DNA of 64,000 nt from Arsukibacterium sp. UBA3155. Its GTDB lineage: Bacteria > Pseudomonadota > Gammaproteobacteria > Enterobacterales > Alteromonadaceae. The stretch's first letter is position 1; every line of letters starts with the position of its first letter. The DNA lies in assembly GCA_002364615.1 (NCBI GenBank), contig DEYP01000015.1, positions 227,570-291,569 on the forward strand, given 5' to 3'. The translations under genes were made by a program, and so were the position numbers. Under the pieces are notes generated by a model. The model had not been told where the DNA came from and did no database searches. It saw nothing but the letters and a program-made list of their open reading frames with translations. Positions 11,024 to 20,046 of this stretch are shown piece by piece.

Positions 11024-11968
11024 TTAAGCGCTGTGGCCAATCTGGCTTAGTTCAAACGGCGTGGCCTGATAAACATAATAGTTCAGCCAGTTGCTGAACA
11101 GTAAAAAGGCATGGCTTTGCCACAGTTTTTGCGGCCCCTGCGTCGGGTCGTTATGCCGGTAATAGTTTTCTGGCAGTTTTGGCGCGGCGGTAGCGGTAGC
11201 TGTAGCGGCGGCAGCTAAATCACGCTGGTACTCTTCGTCTAACGTGGTTAAATCATACTCCGGGTGGCCGGTAACAAACACCCGGCTACCACTACTGTTC
11301 TGCAATAGGTAGGCGCCGGTTACATCGGCCTCAGCCAATATATGTAAATCTTCGTGCTGCTGGTACTTTTGTTCCGGCACCTGCGCATAGCGCGAGTGCG
11401 GCACTAAAAACTCGTCATCAAAACCGCGCACCAGCGGGCAAAGCGGCTGGCTTACCTGTTGCCAGTACACGCCCGATAACTTTTCACCGCGAATTTCCCG
11501 CTGCAAGCCATAGTGTTGATACAGCGCGGCATGCGCTGCCCAGCACAAAAACAGCGTTGAGGTAACATTGCTATCGGCCCAGCGCAGAATATCGCCAAAC
11601 TGCGCCCAGTAGGTAACGTCTTCATAATCAACTAAGCCGAGCGGCGCCCCGGTAATAATTAAACCATCGTATTTTTGCTGCTGCACTTCAGAGAAATAAC
11701 GGTAAAAGCAGTTTAAATGGCTCGGCGGGGTGTTTTTACTCACATGATCATCAATTCGCAGTAAATCCACATCGACCTGCAGCGGGCTGTTGGCCAGTAA
11801 ACGTAGCAGTTGCACCTCGGTGGCTATTTTATTCGGCATCAGGTTTAAAATGGCAATTTTCAGCGGCCGGATATCCTGCGACTGCGCCCGGCTCTCGGTC
11901 ATTACAAACACATTTTCTGCCGACAGCGCTTCTACCGCCGGCAACTGATCGATTACTTTAATAGGCAT
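11024..11968 (-). CDS. metA: Homoserine O-succinyltransferase
   Basis: First committed step of methionine synthesis: acylates homoserine. The 314-residue product is recognisable along its length: MPIKVIDQLPAVEAL, the NLMPNKIATEVQLLRLLANSPLQV block, GAPLGLVDYEDV, the nucleophile context LFLCWAAHAAL, EKLSGVYW, RGFDDEFLVPHSRY and FVTGHPEYD. The reading frame extends two codons further to a GTG, but the ATG at 11968 matches known MetA N-termini. A low-complexity Ala/Thr stretch (AAAATATATAA) sits near residue 250, where other MetA proteins have a short loop. It heads the operon with the two metH genes. Three tandem MetJ-like octamers lie about 57-80 bases upstream of the start. Confidence 0.96.
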   Translation of the reverse strand: MPIKVIDQLPAVEALSAENVFVMTESRAQSQDIRPLKIAILNLMPNKIATEVQLLRLLANSPLQVDVDLLRIDDHVSKNTPPSHLNCFYRYFSEVQQQKYDGLIITGAPLGLVDYEDVTYWAQFGDILRWADSNVTSTLFLCWAAHAALYQHYGLQREIRGEKLSGVYWQQVSQPLCPLVRGFDDEFLVPHSRYAQVPEQKYQQHEDLHILAEADVTGAYLLQNSSGSRVFVTGHPEYDLTTLDEEYQRDLAAAATATATAAPKLPENYYRHNDPTQGPQKLWQSHAFLLFSNWLNYYVYQATPFELSQIGHSA

Positions 11969-12024
11969 AGCCACACCCGGTTAACTGACATAGTAGCTAT
12001 GTTGCGTAAAACCACTGGCAATGT

Positions 12025-12048
12025 CAACTTCTATACGTTTAGATGGCT
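12025..12048 (-). promoter_or_regulatory. Three tandem MetJ-like operator boxes upstream of metA
   Basis: Reading the minus strand, three adjacent octamers AGCCATCT, AAACGTAT and AGAAGTTG match the MetJ box consensus AGACGTCT at 6, 6 and 5 of 8 positions. MetJ binds such tandem boxes with S-adenosylmethionine as corepressor. The third box overlaps a perfect TTGACA hexamer (12022-12027), a likely -35 element of the metA promoter; the -10 is weak. This fits repression of metA-metH by SAM. metJ itself is not in the window. Confidence 0.7.
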
Positions 12049-12265
12049 AAATATAAGGTAATATTTGTCAGTGTTGTATTACACTCTTGTTGACATTGCA
12101 GACAACAACGGTAATTCTTTTCATGCCTGCGCCCGACATTTGGCTCAGAACTTATATTCAAGCCGTTACGTCGGTGGATAATTCCACGTTTCTAACCCTA
12201 AATAACGTTGTGTTATTTCAATCAGGCGGTATCATGGGTAAACAAGTTGTTGCAAAATCTTTTTG

Positions 12266-12676
12266 ATGGACGGTCCTAAAGTAATGCATAGAGGCGCCCC
12301 ACATGGCAATTATTCCTTGTCTGTTGATGGTCAGATTATTCACTGCAATTACTCTCAAGGGTTTAACATCGAAGGTGTCAGAAAACTTACTGATGATATT
12401 CTGGCACTGGTATCTTACCTGGATGAATGGGTACTTTTTCAAAAGCCCGATAAATCTGCCGGAATTGCCGAGAATGCCATAACAGAGATGATGTCAAGTT
12501 ATGTCAAACTGCAGCATGCAGGTTGCAAGGCAGTGGCAATTGTTGCAAACAGTATCTCTGTGTATGCGGGGGTCCGATATCATCCTAAAGAGTTAATGAT
12601 GCCGATCCGAATCGACAAAGATGGTGACATGCTGCTAGCTTGGTTGGAAACAGAACTTCAAAAACCGCTTCAATAA
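12266..12676 (+). CDS. Small unknown protein, possible STAS/SpoIIAA-like fold
   Basis: I do not recognise the family. The product (136 residues from the ATG at 12266, or 130 from MHRGAPHGNYS at 12284) has no signal peptide or membrane segment. The predicted order is strand (YSLSVDGQIIHC), strand, helix (EGVRKLTDDILALVSYL), strand (EWVLFQKP), helix, strand (CKAVAIVANS), short helix and a final helix (LLAWLETEL). That alternation and size recall STAS/SpoIIAA-like domains, but this is a guess from pattern only. Neither start has a good ribosome-binding site, so translation may be weak or the start may differ. It is divergent from metA and 138 bases or more upstream of the ApbE gene. Confidence 0.5.
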   Translation: MDGPKVMHRGAPHGNYSLSVDGQIIHCNYSQGFNIEGVRKLTDDILALVSYLDEWVLFQKPDKSAGIAENAITEMMSSYVKLQHAGCKAVAIVANSISVYAGVRYHPKELMMPIRIDKDGDMLLAWLETELQKPLQ

Positions 12677-12813
12677 CATGCAGCTACGGGACACACAGGT
12701 ATTAAGATACGGCCTCAGGTCTTGAATTTTAAGCGTTAGCCACATTTGGCGTAGATATTAGCGAAAAGCCAATTAACTCACCAGCATTGAGTAAAACGCT
12801 GGCCTCTGCAACA

Positions 12814-13830
12814 ATGTTGCTATTAGATACTTGCGTCGGTACTGTTGTGACCCTAAACCGCCTTGCTCTTAGCGTTAACCTTATTGTCGTGCTGCTGATA
12901 ACCGCTATGACAGCTCCTGCCTGGGCAGAGTGGCACCGGCTGCCGTTTCAGACCATGGGCACCCAGGCGTATGTTGAATTGTGGTCAGAAGACGACAAGC
13001 TGGGTAAAGATTTGCTTATTGCGGTGCAAAACGAGTTTGAGCGGATTAACCAGCTGATGAGCCCCTACATTGCAAGCAGTGAACTGAGTTTGCTTAATCG
13101 GGAAGCCGCCAGCGGCAAGGTTACCGTCAGTGCTGAATTTTATCGCTTATTGCAACAGGCAGAGCAATTAGCTGTGCTTAGTGATGGCGCTTTTGATATC
13201 AGCTTTGCCTCAGTGGGCTTTAGTTATGATTACCGGCAAAAAATTAAGCCCAGCACCGAGCAGCTTGACAGCCAGCGCCCACTTATTAACTACCGGCTGA
13301 TAAAACTGCTGCCAGATAATCAGGTACAGTTTGCTAAAACAGGGGTAAAAATTGATTTAGGCGGTATCGCCAAAGGCTATGCAGTTGAGCAAGCCATTGG
13401 CGTTCTGGCCAGCGCCGGAGTTAAACATGCACTGGTTACTGCCGGCGGTGATACCCGCCTGCTGGGTGATAAACGTGGCCGGCCCTGGCTGGTGGCAATA
13501 AAACACCCCAGAAAAGATGAAGGGATCGTGGCACAGCTGCCCCTGAGCGATAGCGCCATCAGCACCTCCGGCGATTATGAGCGCTTCTTTATTGAAGACG
13601 GCGTGCGCTACCATCATATACTCGACCCTAAAAGTGGCCAGAGCCCTTCCGGCCTGATGAGCGTAACCGTATTGGGGCCAGATAGCACCCGCACCGATGC
13701 CATGTCGACCACCTTGTTTGTGATGGGATTGGAACGGGGTATGCCCTTTATTGAACAGCAGAGCGAATTTGAAGCGATATTTATCAGCAGTGAGCATCAA
13801 TTGTATTTCACCTCTGGCCTGGCACAGTAA
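12814..13830 (+). CDS. apbE: FAD:protein FMN transferase (ApbE family)
   Basis: Periplasmic flavin transferase that attaches FMN to threonine in target proteins such as NqrB/C and RnfG-type subunits. The mature part begins WHRLPFQTMGTQAYVELW. Family motifs: SPY..SSELSLLN, DGAFDISF, the GGIAKGYAVEQAI loop, TAGGD near mid-protein, HHILDPKSGQSP and the metal-binding TDAMSTTLFVMG. An N-terminal hydrophobic stretch ending in TAPAWAEW is a signal peptide. The start is uncertain: the frame opens with TTG at 12787, the first ATG is 12814, and a GTG at 12847 would give the cleanest signal peptide; none has a convincing ribosome-binding site. In other genomes ApbE genes are sometimes neighbours of the TlpA-DUF4266-DUF3570 trio; here that trio is 17 kb away on the other strand, so any link is inference. 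Confidence 0.93.
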   Translation: MLLLDTCVGTVVTLNRLALSVNLIVVLLITAMTAPAWAEWHRLPFQTMGTQAYVELWSEDDKLGKDLLIAVQNEFERINQLMSPYIASSELSLLNREAASGKVTVSAEFYRLLQQAEQLAVLSDGAFDISFASVGFSYDYRQKIKPSTEQLDSQRPLINYRLIKLLPDNQVQFAKTGVKIDLGGIAKGYAVEQAIGVLASAGVKHALVTAGGDTRLLGDKRGRPWLVAIKHPRKDEGIVAQLPLSDSAISTSGDYERFFIEDGVRYHHILDPKSGQSPSGLMSVTVLGPDSTRTDAMSTTLFVMGLERGMPFIEQQSEFEAIFISSEHQLYFTSGLAQ

Positions 13831-13956
13831 ATAACGAGTAAAATTAGCTATTTCCAGTTAGGACAAAGCGCTTTATACTGGCTTGGCTGTGTAAAGTTTA
13901 TACAAAATTATCTGACGCAGGCGTAATTAAATAATAATAATTTAACTGGAAACCCG

Positions 13957-14769
13957 ATGCGCACAAAGGCAACACAGATTATTGTTTTAATCAGTATGCT
14001 GACAGCACTTGGCCAGGCCCGGGTTTTCGCGTGCACATTGCGCCTGGGGGTGGAAACCCATTTTCCACCGCATATTATCAAAACTGACACGGGCTGGAGC
14101 GGCCTCAGTGTTGAGTTGGCAGAGCGGCTTGCCCGCGAAATTGACTGCACCATTATTCTGGTGGAAAGCCCGTGGTTAAGAGCCATGCGCATGATTGATA
14201 AAGGTGAGCTGGACCTGGTCAGCCACCTGACCTACAGCGTGCAGCGACAACAGCATTTTGCCTTTATCGGGCCACACCATCTGGAACAAATTTATCTGGT
14301 GGCCGATCCTGAGGCTATTCCGGCATTAACCAACATTGAACAACTGACCGAAGAAGTAGACCTTACCGCTATCGCGATGCTGGAAGGGGCATACTACGGT
14401 GAAGCGTTTGCCAGATTGCAACGCCAGCCCGGTTTAAAACGACAGCTGGTGTATATTGCTAACAATCTCGACAAAATCGCCTTATTAAATGCCGGCAGAG
14501 TGAATGCCGTGCTGGAGGACATCTCTGTGCTGCGCTACTGGCAGAGTGAACACAGCAGCACAGCGATGCGTTATCAACCGCTGCTGGCCATTCATAAAGG
14601 CCCGGTTTATTTTGGCTTTAATAGAAAAACGCTGTCAGAAGAACAGCTAAACAAGCTTAATACCGCCTGGCAAAACCTGCATAGCAACGGCGAGCTGGCG
14701 GCCATTGTGGCGCATTATCAGCAACGTGATAATGCGCTTGCCGTGCCGCCGCCCCAACCGCGCTTTTAA
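13957..14769 (+). CDS. Periplasmic solute-binding protein, SBP_bac_3-like
   Basis: Second orphan extracellular solute-binding protein in the window. Residues 1-26 are a signal peptide ending in ARVFA, followed by CTLRLGVETHFPPHI. Lobe-1 features are SGLSVELAERLAREIDC and ARMIDKGELDLVSHLTYS-like sequence; the protein then has VADPEAIPALTNIEQL and a C-terminal lobe ending in a Pro-rich tail (VPPPQPRF). The mature protein would start with Cys 26, but there is no good lipobox, so I predict a soluble periplasmic protein. No transporter genes are adjacent. It converges on the DUF1501 gene with 25 bases between the stop codons. It differs clearly from the binding protein at 2692-3453 and is not a recent duplicate. 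Confidence 0.75.
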   Translation: MRTKATQIIVLISMLTALGQARVFACTLRLGVETHFPPHIIKTDTGWSGLSVELAERLAREIDCTIILVESPWLRAMRMIDKGELDLVSHLTYSVQRQQHFAFIGPHHLEQIYLVADPEAIPALTNIEQLTEEVDLTAIAMLEGAYYGEAFARLQRQPGLKRQLVYIANNLDKIALLNAGRVNAVLEDISVLRYWQSEHSSTAMRYQPLLAIHKGPVYFGFNRKTLSEEQLNKLNTAWQNLHSNGELAAIVAHYQQRDNALAVPPPQPRF

Positions 14770-14794
14770 CGCGGTTCTAATCTGGCAAAACTCT

Positions 14795-16372
14795 TCAGAC
14801 GATAGGCGCAAACGCGGTTAACCGATCCTGGCTGGCGGCATTACCTAAGCCATGAAAAGGTGCTACCTCGGCTAACCGGCCCTGTTCGCCATGTAACGCC
14901 AGATAATTGAGCATGACTGTTTGCACCAGCAAGTTCACGTTATTCGCCGCCATTGACGAGCCGGTCTCTACCGACGCATCGGGGCGCATAAAGCCAATCT
15001 GCTGATGCCGCGCCTGCTCTGCCGGGCTGCCACCAAGCAAGGCTGGCCGGCCGTTAGGGTTGTACACCAGAATAGCAGAAGCCGCGGTTGACGAATTATC
15101 GCCGGTCCACTCGCCCTTGCCACGGCCATTGACACTGTCATCAATCCGGCCATTACTGGCTACCGAGCCATCAGAGTATAAATAAATCATCAGCGGCTGG
15201 TTGCGCCTGGCGGCATACTCCAGACAGGCACCGATGCAGCGCCCGGCCCTTAAATCACGCAGCTCACCCGTGCCCCGCTCGCCGGTATGATAATCATAGC
15301 CGCCAATGGTCACGGTACCGGCTCCGGCAAAGCCGTTAACCACCAGTTTCATCACTGAGGCCGTTTTACGGAATTCGGCATCGCTGTTAAATTCGGCACT
15401 GCTGAAAATACCACCATCGCCAACGATATCCGGGTCTGCTGCCGGGTCCAGCGTGGCCGGATTACCAAACCGATCGGCCAGATCGGCGCTTTTGACATAG
15501 CCGCAGCTGACCAGCTCTTTAATTACTTCATCGCGGGTGACACCGGTGTTTACTCTTGCCAGCTTCTTGTCGCTTAAGCGCTGAATAGACTCCATGACCG
15601 CGACGGCATCATTTTGATCCAGCAAGCCGAATAAATCGCCGACATCGACCAGACCGGTGACATCACTGGGCCGGTCAATTTTGGTTGGCCGCCACTCCGG
15701 ATTATAAAACTCGGCCGGCGCCATCGAGTTCGCACCCGAGTCTGAGTTACGAGAACCAATCAGCGGCATTAGCGAGCCATTGGCTCCCGCTTTGGCAATG
15801 GCAAACATCGGATTATGCGGATTGTTACCCGTGTCATTTTCAGAGCGGGACGGCATTACTGCGCCATTGGTCATCGATTGAGTCGCCATACTGGTCCGTT
15901 CTAATATACCAGCCAGCATTTGTGAGTCGCTATGAAACGCCAGGCCCAACTGATCGTTGACAAAACCACCGGCGGGGTTGGCTGCATTAACGGCGGTGGG
16001 CACCATATCGGCGGGTAACCCCAGCTTACTGTAGCCCTGGGTAGACAGGAAATCGAGCTGACCACCTGCCCCGCCGATCAGGATATTAGAGCCGGCAATA
16101 TTAGCGCCACCGGCCAAATCGAAGCAGATAAAAGGTATTTTACCCGCACCTTCAACGTTAATACCGCACTGATTTTTTAACAGCTCCAGATCGGGAGATA
16201 AATCAGCGAAGGCCTTGGTTGGGTTGGCAAACAAGCTAAATACCGAACCGGTAGTCAGAATACCCGCACCCACACTTAGGCCACAGGCAATAAAATCGCG
16301 CCGGGTTACCGGCCGGCTGTGGCACGCGTGTAATAAGGGCGCATCCGGGTGTAAGGCTTTTTTCAGTTTCAT
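14795..16372 (-). CDS. Tat-exported DUF1501 protein
   Basis: Last gene of the 20 kb envelope locus. I place the start at ATG 16372 (AAGGAG seven bases upstream), not the longer frame, which overlaps the preceding gene. The N-terminus has a twin-arginine motif (TRRDFIACGLSVGAG) and an Ala/Phe-rich export signal, so a folded, possibly metal-bearing protein should be sent to the periplasm. The body fits DUF1501: CFDLAGGANIAGSN near the start, PMFAIAKAG, VTIGGYDYHTGERGTGEL near the middle, LMIYLYSDGSVASNGR and SAILVYNPNGRPALLGG later. DUF1501 has an alkaline-phosphatase/sulfatase-like fold, but no activity is established. In other bacteria DUF1501 genes sit next to genes for CxxCH cytochrome-like proteins, and the next two genes upstream here have such motifs. 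About 525 residues. Confidence 0.8.
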   Translation of the reverse strand: MKLKKALHPDAPLLHACHSRPVTRRDFIACGLSVGAGILTTGSVFSLFANPTKAFADLSPDLELLKNQCGINVEGAGKIPFICFDLAGGANIAGSNILIGGAGGQLDFLSTQGYSKLGLPADMVPTAVNAANPAGGFVNDQLGLAFHSDSQMLAGILERTSMATQSMTNGAVMPSRSENDTGNNPHNPMFAIAKAGANGSLMPLIGSRNSDSGANSMAPAEFYNPEWRPTKIDRPSDVTGLVDVGDLFGLLDQNDAVAVMESIQRLSDKKLARVNTGVTRDEVIKELVSCGYVKSADLADRFGNPATLDPAADPDIVGDGGIFSSAEFNSDAEFRKTASVMKLVVNGFAGAGTVTIGGYDYHTGERGTGELRDLRAGRCIGACLEYAARRNQPLMIYLYSDGSVASNGRIDDSVNGRGKGEWTGDNSSTAASAILVYNPNGRPALLGGSPAEQARHQQIGFMRPDASVETGSSMAANNVNLLVQTVMLNYLALHGEQGRLAEVAPFHGLGNAASQDRLTAFAPIV

Positions 16373-16397
16373 CAGTAAGCTCCTTGGTTTACCAGCA

Positions 16398-18818
16398 TTA
16401 GTAAACCAGCATCTGGGCGCTGGCCAGCACTGCAGTGCAGGCGGCTTTGGCAATTGTTTGAGTACGCTGGCTATCGCAAGTACCGTTGCACTGGCTTAAC
16501 CGGTCAATAAGATTATTCAGCTCTGCCCGGCCATCGGCATCAGAGAGGGCCGATGCCGGCTGCAATGGCGCAAACCGGCTTAATAGCGGACTAATCAATC
16601 CATCGCGATTCGCCGGGCTAAGCGCCTCACTCGGGCTGGCATTGAAGTTAACTGCCGGAAACCACTCGCTTCGCAGCACGGTATTATTAATTGCTGCATT
16701 ACAATAGGCGATACCCAGTTGGGTAATCGCCATTTGCTGGGCTGAAATAAAGGTTTCCATATTGCTAAGCGCTGGCAACTGGCGGGTGATGGTCTGATAG
16801 GTATTCGCTACCGCCGGTGTCGCCATAGAGATGCCGGTCAACTGGCTCATACTGGCATGAATAGCCGCAAAAGGCCGGATACCGAGCTCACTGCTGTCAG
16901 TGTTCGCCTGGCTGATTTGCTGCAGTGCAAATTGCGGCTGGGTGCGCACGTTATTAAAGCTACCTATCTGACCAAACGACAGGAAAAACTCATCGCTGGC
17001 CGCCCCCGCTTCGCTGGCAATAATGGTCCCCAGCTCAGACATTACCACCGGCTCAGTCAGGCTGGTACCACTGGCAAAGTTAAACTGTTGTCGGATCCAG
17101 GCCTGGCCTGATGTCACTTCCCGGCCATTAATCGCCAGGCCCATATCGCTGATTAATAAATCGGCAGGCAACGCGGCGCCATCCAGGTTAATCAGATATG
17201 GCTGGCTGAACAGGTAGGAATAATTATCAAACTGCGCCACCTCAAACACGATATAAGTCTGTGGTAAATCGATTAAATGGCCAATAGCAAACGGCAGATA
17301 GAACTTCTGTCCCACCCCAATGCTAAAATTCTGGGCAATTTGCTCCGGTGTCAGCGCCCGGTTGTGAATGGCCAGTAACCGAATACTGCCTTGCCATTGC
17401 CGGCTGCCATCTGCTTCATTGCCCAGCATTAAAGCAAAACTGTCATCCCAGTTACTAATGGCGGCGCCTTCGCTTTGAACCCCACTGTCTTCACCGTTTA
17501 CATAAATACGCTGGCCATTTACCGGGTCCTGCGTTAACACCACATGTTGTAAACTGGCTTGCAGTAATTCATCTGCATCGGCGGTACTTAGTGCCGGCAT
17601 ACCGGCAAAATTACTACTGGCGCTGCGCAGTAAAAAATCGTAATTATACTGGCTCTGGCCCAGGGTAAAGTTACGACTGATGGCGCTGCCGGCATAACTG
17701 ATAATGGCGGCTGGCCCCTCTTGCACCACATTAGCCGGTATAACCCAGGCTTCTACTGTCATCTCGCCGGTGGCGCCAATTAACGTAGCAAGCTTGGCAC
17801 TGCTCTGGGTGCTCGCCTGCGCCCGGCCACTGTTAATCTGCAGCCCCCATCCGGTTAACCAGGCAAAATCGCCCTGTATGTTAAGGTTTGCAGCCGGCTC
17901 GACCCCAGAGGTGTCAAACGCCTGACTGCCCTGGCCTTCTTTAAACTGATAAAAGGCAATCTGATTACTCTCGTAGCGACCACCACTGGAGGCAACGACG
18001 CCATCGTCTAAGCGTAAAGCTTTAGACGGCACCAGTTGTGGATCCAGCTCTGTAACGGGCACCGCATCACTAATGGCCGTTACCGCCGCCAGCATTACCG
18101 CAGCATCGCTGGCACAATCTGACCAGCAGTTATGGAACTCGCCACCCAAACGGGCGACCAGACGTGATAACTCAGGGCGGTCCAGATTCATTAAATTGCG
18201 GCTGGCCTGATACGCAACATCAACATCGCTGGCAGCGAAAAACGGCGCCTGCGCCACCGACGCATCGGGGGCATGACAATTAACGCAATACTGGCGAACC
18301 AGCGGATACACCTCAGCGGCAAATAACGCCGGGCTTTCAGGTAGCGCCTTACTGGCGCCCGGGTCGCGGATCACCGGTGCCACCAGTGTCACCGCAGCTT
18401 GCTCTGCACCGGCAGTATTACCCCAGTTCCGTAACCACTGGGTAATAGTGTCGGCACACGCCGTGTTACTGCTTAACCAGCAATTGTGGCCGCCTGCAAC
18501 TTTTTGCACCATCAACGACTGCGCCGGATCGGCTAAATTGACCAGCGGTGATGCCGCATTGTATGCCAGATTAATGTCGTCCCGGCGCACAAAAAACGGC
18601 GAGGTATTGCCTTGCTGGTGACAACTGCCGCAGCGATTGTCGGCCACCAGGTTGTCCCAGAGATTTATTTTAAATTCCTGCACATCAGCGGTTTGTGGCG
18701 CAGGGCCACTATAGTTGTTGGTATTGTCCTGCACCGGCGGTGGCGGATTTTGCTCAACCTCAGCACCACCGCAACCTATTAACAAGATACTTAGCAAAAC
18801 CAGCAGCGAAGTTCTCAT
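16398..18818 (-). CDS. Lipoprotein with two CxxCH haem motifs and a LamG-like domain
   Basis: Predicted lipoprotein of 806 residues. The signal peptide ends with the lipobox LLIGCGG. Two cytochrome-type haem sites follow: CGSCH near residue 62 and CVNCH near 177, each in a module with a downstream HNCW and paired Cys (HNCWLSSNTAC, HNCWSDC). Residues about 290-470 resemble a LamG/concanavalin-like domain (IAFYQFKEGQGSQAFDTSG, MTVEAWVIPANV, HVVLTQDPVNGQRIYVNG, IRLLAIHNRALTPEQI). The C-terminal third is unassigned. The ATG at 18818 overlaps the preceding stop region and has GGAG seven bases upstream. It sits between another CxxCH protein and the Tat-exported DUF1501 protein, with 25 bases before the latter. 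Whether haem is really attached cannot be told from sequence. Confidence 0.8.
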   Translation of the reverse strand: MRTSLLVLLSILLIGCGGAEVEQNPPPPVQDNTNNYSGPAPQTADVQEFKINLWDNLVADNRCGSCHQQGNTSPFFVRRDDINLAYNAASPLVNLADPAQSLMVQKVAGGHNCWLSSNTACADTITQWLRNWGNTAGAEQAAVTLVAPVIRDPGASKALPESPALFAAEVYPLVRQYCVNCHAPDASVAQAPFFAASDVDVAYQASRNLMNLDRPELSRLVARLGGEFHNCWSDCASDAAVMLAAVTAISDAVPVTELDPQLVPSKALRLDDGVVASSGGRYESNQIAFYQFKEGQGSQAFDTSGVEPAANLNIQGDFAWLTGWGLQINSGRAQASTQSSAKLATLIGATGEMTVEAWVIPANVVQEGPAAIISYAGSAISRNFTLGQSQYNYDFLLRSASSNFAGMPALSTADADELLQASLQHVVLTQDPVNGQRIYVNGEDSGVQSEGAAISNWDDSFALMLGNEADGSRQWQGSIRLLAIHNRALTPEQIAQNFSIGVGQKFYLPFAIGHLIDLPQTYIVFEVAQFDNYSYLFSQPYLINLDGAALPADLLISDMGLAINGREVTSGQAWIRQQFNFASGTSLTEPVVMSELGTIIASEAGAASDEFFLSFGQIGSFNNVRTQPQFALQQISQANTDSSELGIRPFAAIHASMSQLTGISMATPAVANTYQTITRQLPALSNMETFISAQQMAITQLGIAYCNAAINNTVLRSEWFPAVNFNASPSEALSPANRDGLISPLLSRFAPLQPASALSDADGRAELNNLIDRLSQCNGTCDSQRTQTIAKAACTAVLASAQMLVY

Positions 18819-18820
18819 GG

Positions 18821-20029
18821 TCACTCTCCCATACAGTAAGTGGCAGTGTCGGTGAACACTTGTTTTAAGTTATAACCGGTCTGGCTGAAGCGCTCGCTGG
18901 TTTGCTGAATAAGATTAACATCGGCCAGCGATTCCGGCGGACGCAGGCAGGTGGTTTCGAAGGCTTTCTTAACCTGACACTGTGCAAAAGCAACCGAATG
19001 CGCCAGTTCCTGGCCTAAACTTTTCGCGCCATTGCCCTCACCGGGCAAACTGTTGTCCCAGCCCAGCGACTGGTTGCGCCCTGCCCGCCAATAATTTTGC
19101 CAGCGATCGTCTTCGGTTTTATAACCAAACGGGAAATTACCGGCATTGATATGATATTTGGGTTGAACCCGGCTACCGGTCTGGCTGTTATTGGTACCCT
19201 CTTGCTGATAAAACAGCCGGCCATTGTCACCGTTCTCGTCGGTAAACTGATAATCATAATAGGCAAACGCCTGCGCCAACGGGTCCATTCCCGCATGACA
19301 GCCGATGCAGCGATTATGAAAAATCCGGCTGTCACCACCCGGGCTTCGACTGACATCCTGGCGGATCCTATCGGCCGCCGTACTGGTATCTTTTAACGGT
19401 TCCAGATCAGTACACAGCTGGCTCATCAGGGTAAAGCGCAACATGGCCCGGTTAGTACCCAGGTAGAAAAACGCTTTGGCGCCAGCGCGGCTGGTCATGA
19501 CTCCGGCACTGGCTTGTGCCGGGATACCAAGTAACGTACTTTGAGCGCGGGGCTCCAGGTGTTGTTGCAAATCAATTCCCTGTTGATCCAGCGCCTGATA
19601 ATGGGCGTTGTTATCCGGCGCATAGGGCGGCAAACCTAAACTGTCGGCGCCAACATATAACACGTCGGTTTGTAATATCTGCCGAAAGTCAGCGTTGTCC
19701 CGCACCAGGCCAATAATGGTGGCGCTGTAATCATTTAGTGGTTCAAATATATCTAAATCACGGTTAGTGGCGGGGGTGGCAAACAATTTTAACGTGGTGC
19801 GATAAAAATCGGGATGCTGCATGGCCAGCTCTGCCGCACCATCGGCATCGCCCTGTGCAATCAAATCCGTCATTTGCTGCAACGTAACGGCATCAGCGGG
19901 CACACCCGCCAACCGATCATGCAACCGCTTGGCTTGTTCCAATGGCCCGGCAGACAATGCACCACTAAACACCATGGCAAGTGCAGTAACCAGCAGGCCC
20001 GGGGCCAGTGGCTTAATAAAGCTTTGCAT
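18821..20029 (-). CDS. Exported protein with one CxxCH haem motif
   Basis: Exported protein of 402 residues; it begins MQSFIKPLAPGLLVTALAM and has a signal peptide ending in SGALSAG. ATG 20029 has AGGAGAG seven bases upstream; the longer frame overlaps the preceding gene and lacks a site. A single haem motif occurs near residue 240 in the context NRCIGCHAGMDPLAQAFAYYD, which resembles the DUF1588/DUF1592-type CxGCHxxxDPLG signature of planctomycete-like cytochrome proteins. Repeated Met/Arg segments (TSRAGAKAFFYLGTNRAMLRF) precede it. It also has CLRPP and YCMGE near the C-terminus, giving possible disulfides. The stop overlaps the start region of the next gene, so the pair is translationally coupled. 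Function unknown; context places it with the DUF1501 protein. Confidence 0.75.
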   Translation of the reverse strand: MQSFIKPLAPGLLVTALAMVFSGALSAGPLEQAKRLHDRLAGVPADAVTLQQMTDLIAQGDADGAAELAMQHPDFYRTTLKLFATPATNRDLDIFEPLNDYSATIIGLVRDNADFRQILQTDVLYVGADSLGLPPYAPDNNAHYQALDQQGIDLQQHLEPRAQSTLLGIPAQASAGVMTSRAGAKAFFYLGTNRAMLRFTLMSQLCTDLEPLKDTSTAADRIRQDVSRSPGGDSRIFHNRCIGCHAGMDPLAQAFAYYDYQFTDENGDNGRLFYQQEGTNNSQTGSRVQPKYHINAGNFPFGYKTEDDRWQNYWRAGRNQSLGWDNSLPGEGNGAKSLGQELAHSVAFAQCQVKKAFETTCLRPPESLADVNLIQQTSERFSQTGYNLKQVFTDTATYCMGE

Positions 20030-20046
20030 ATTTCTCTCCTGCCCGG

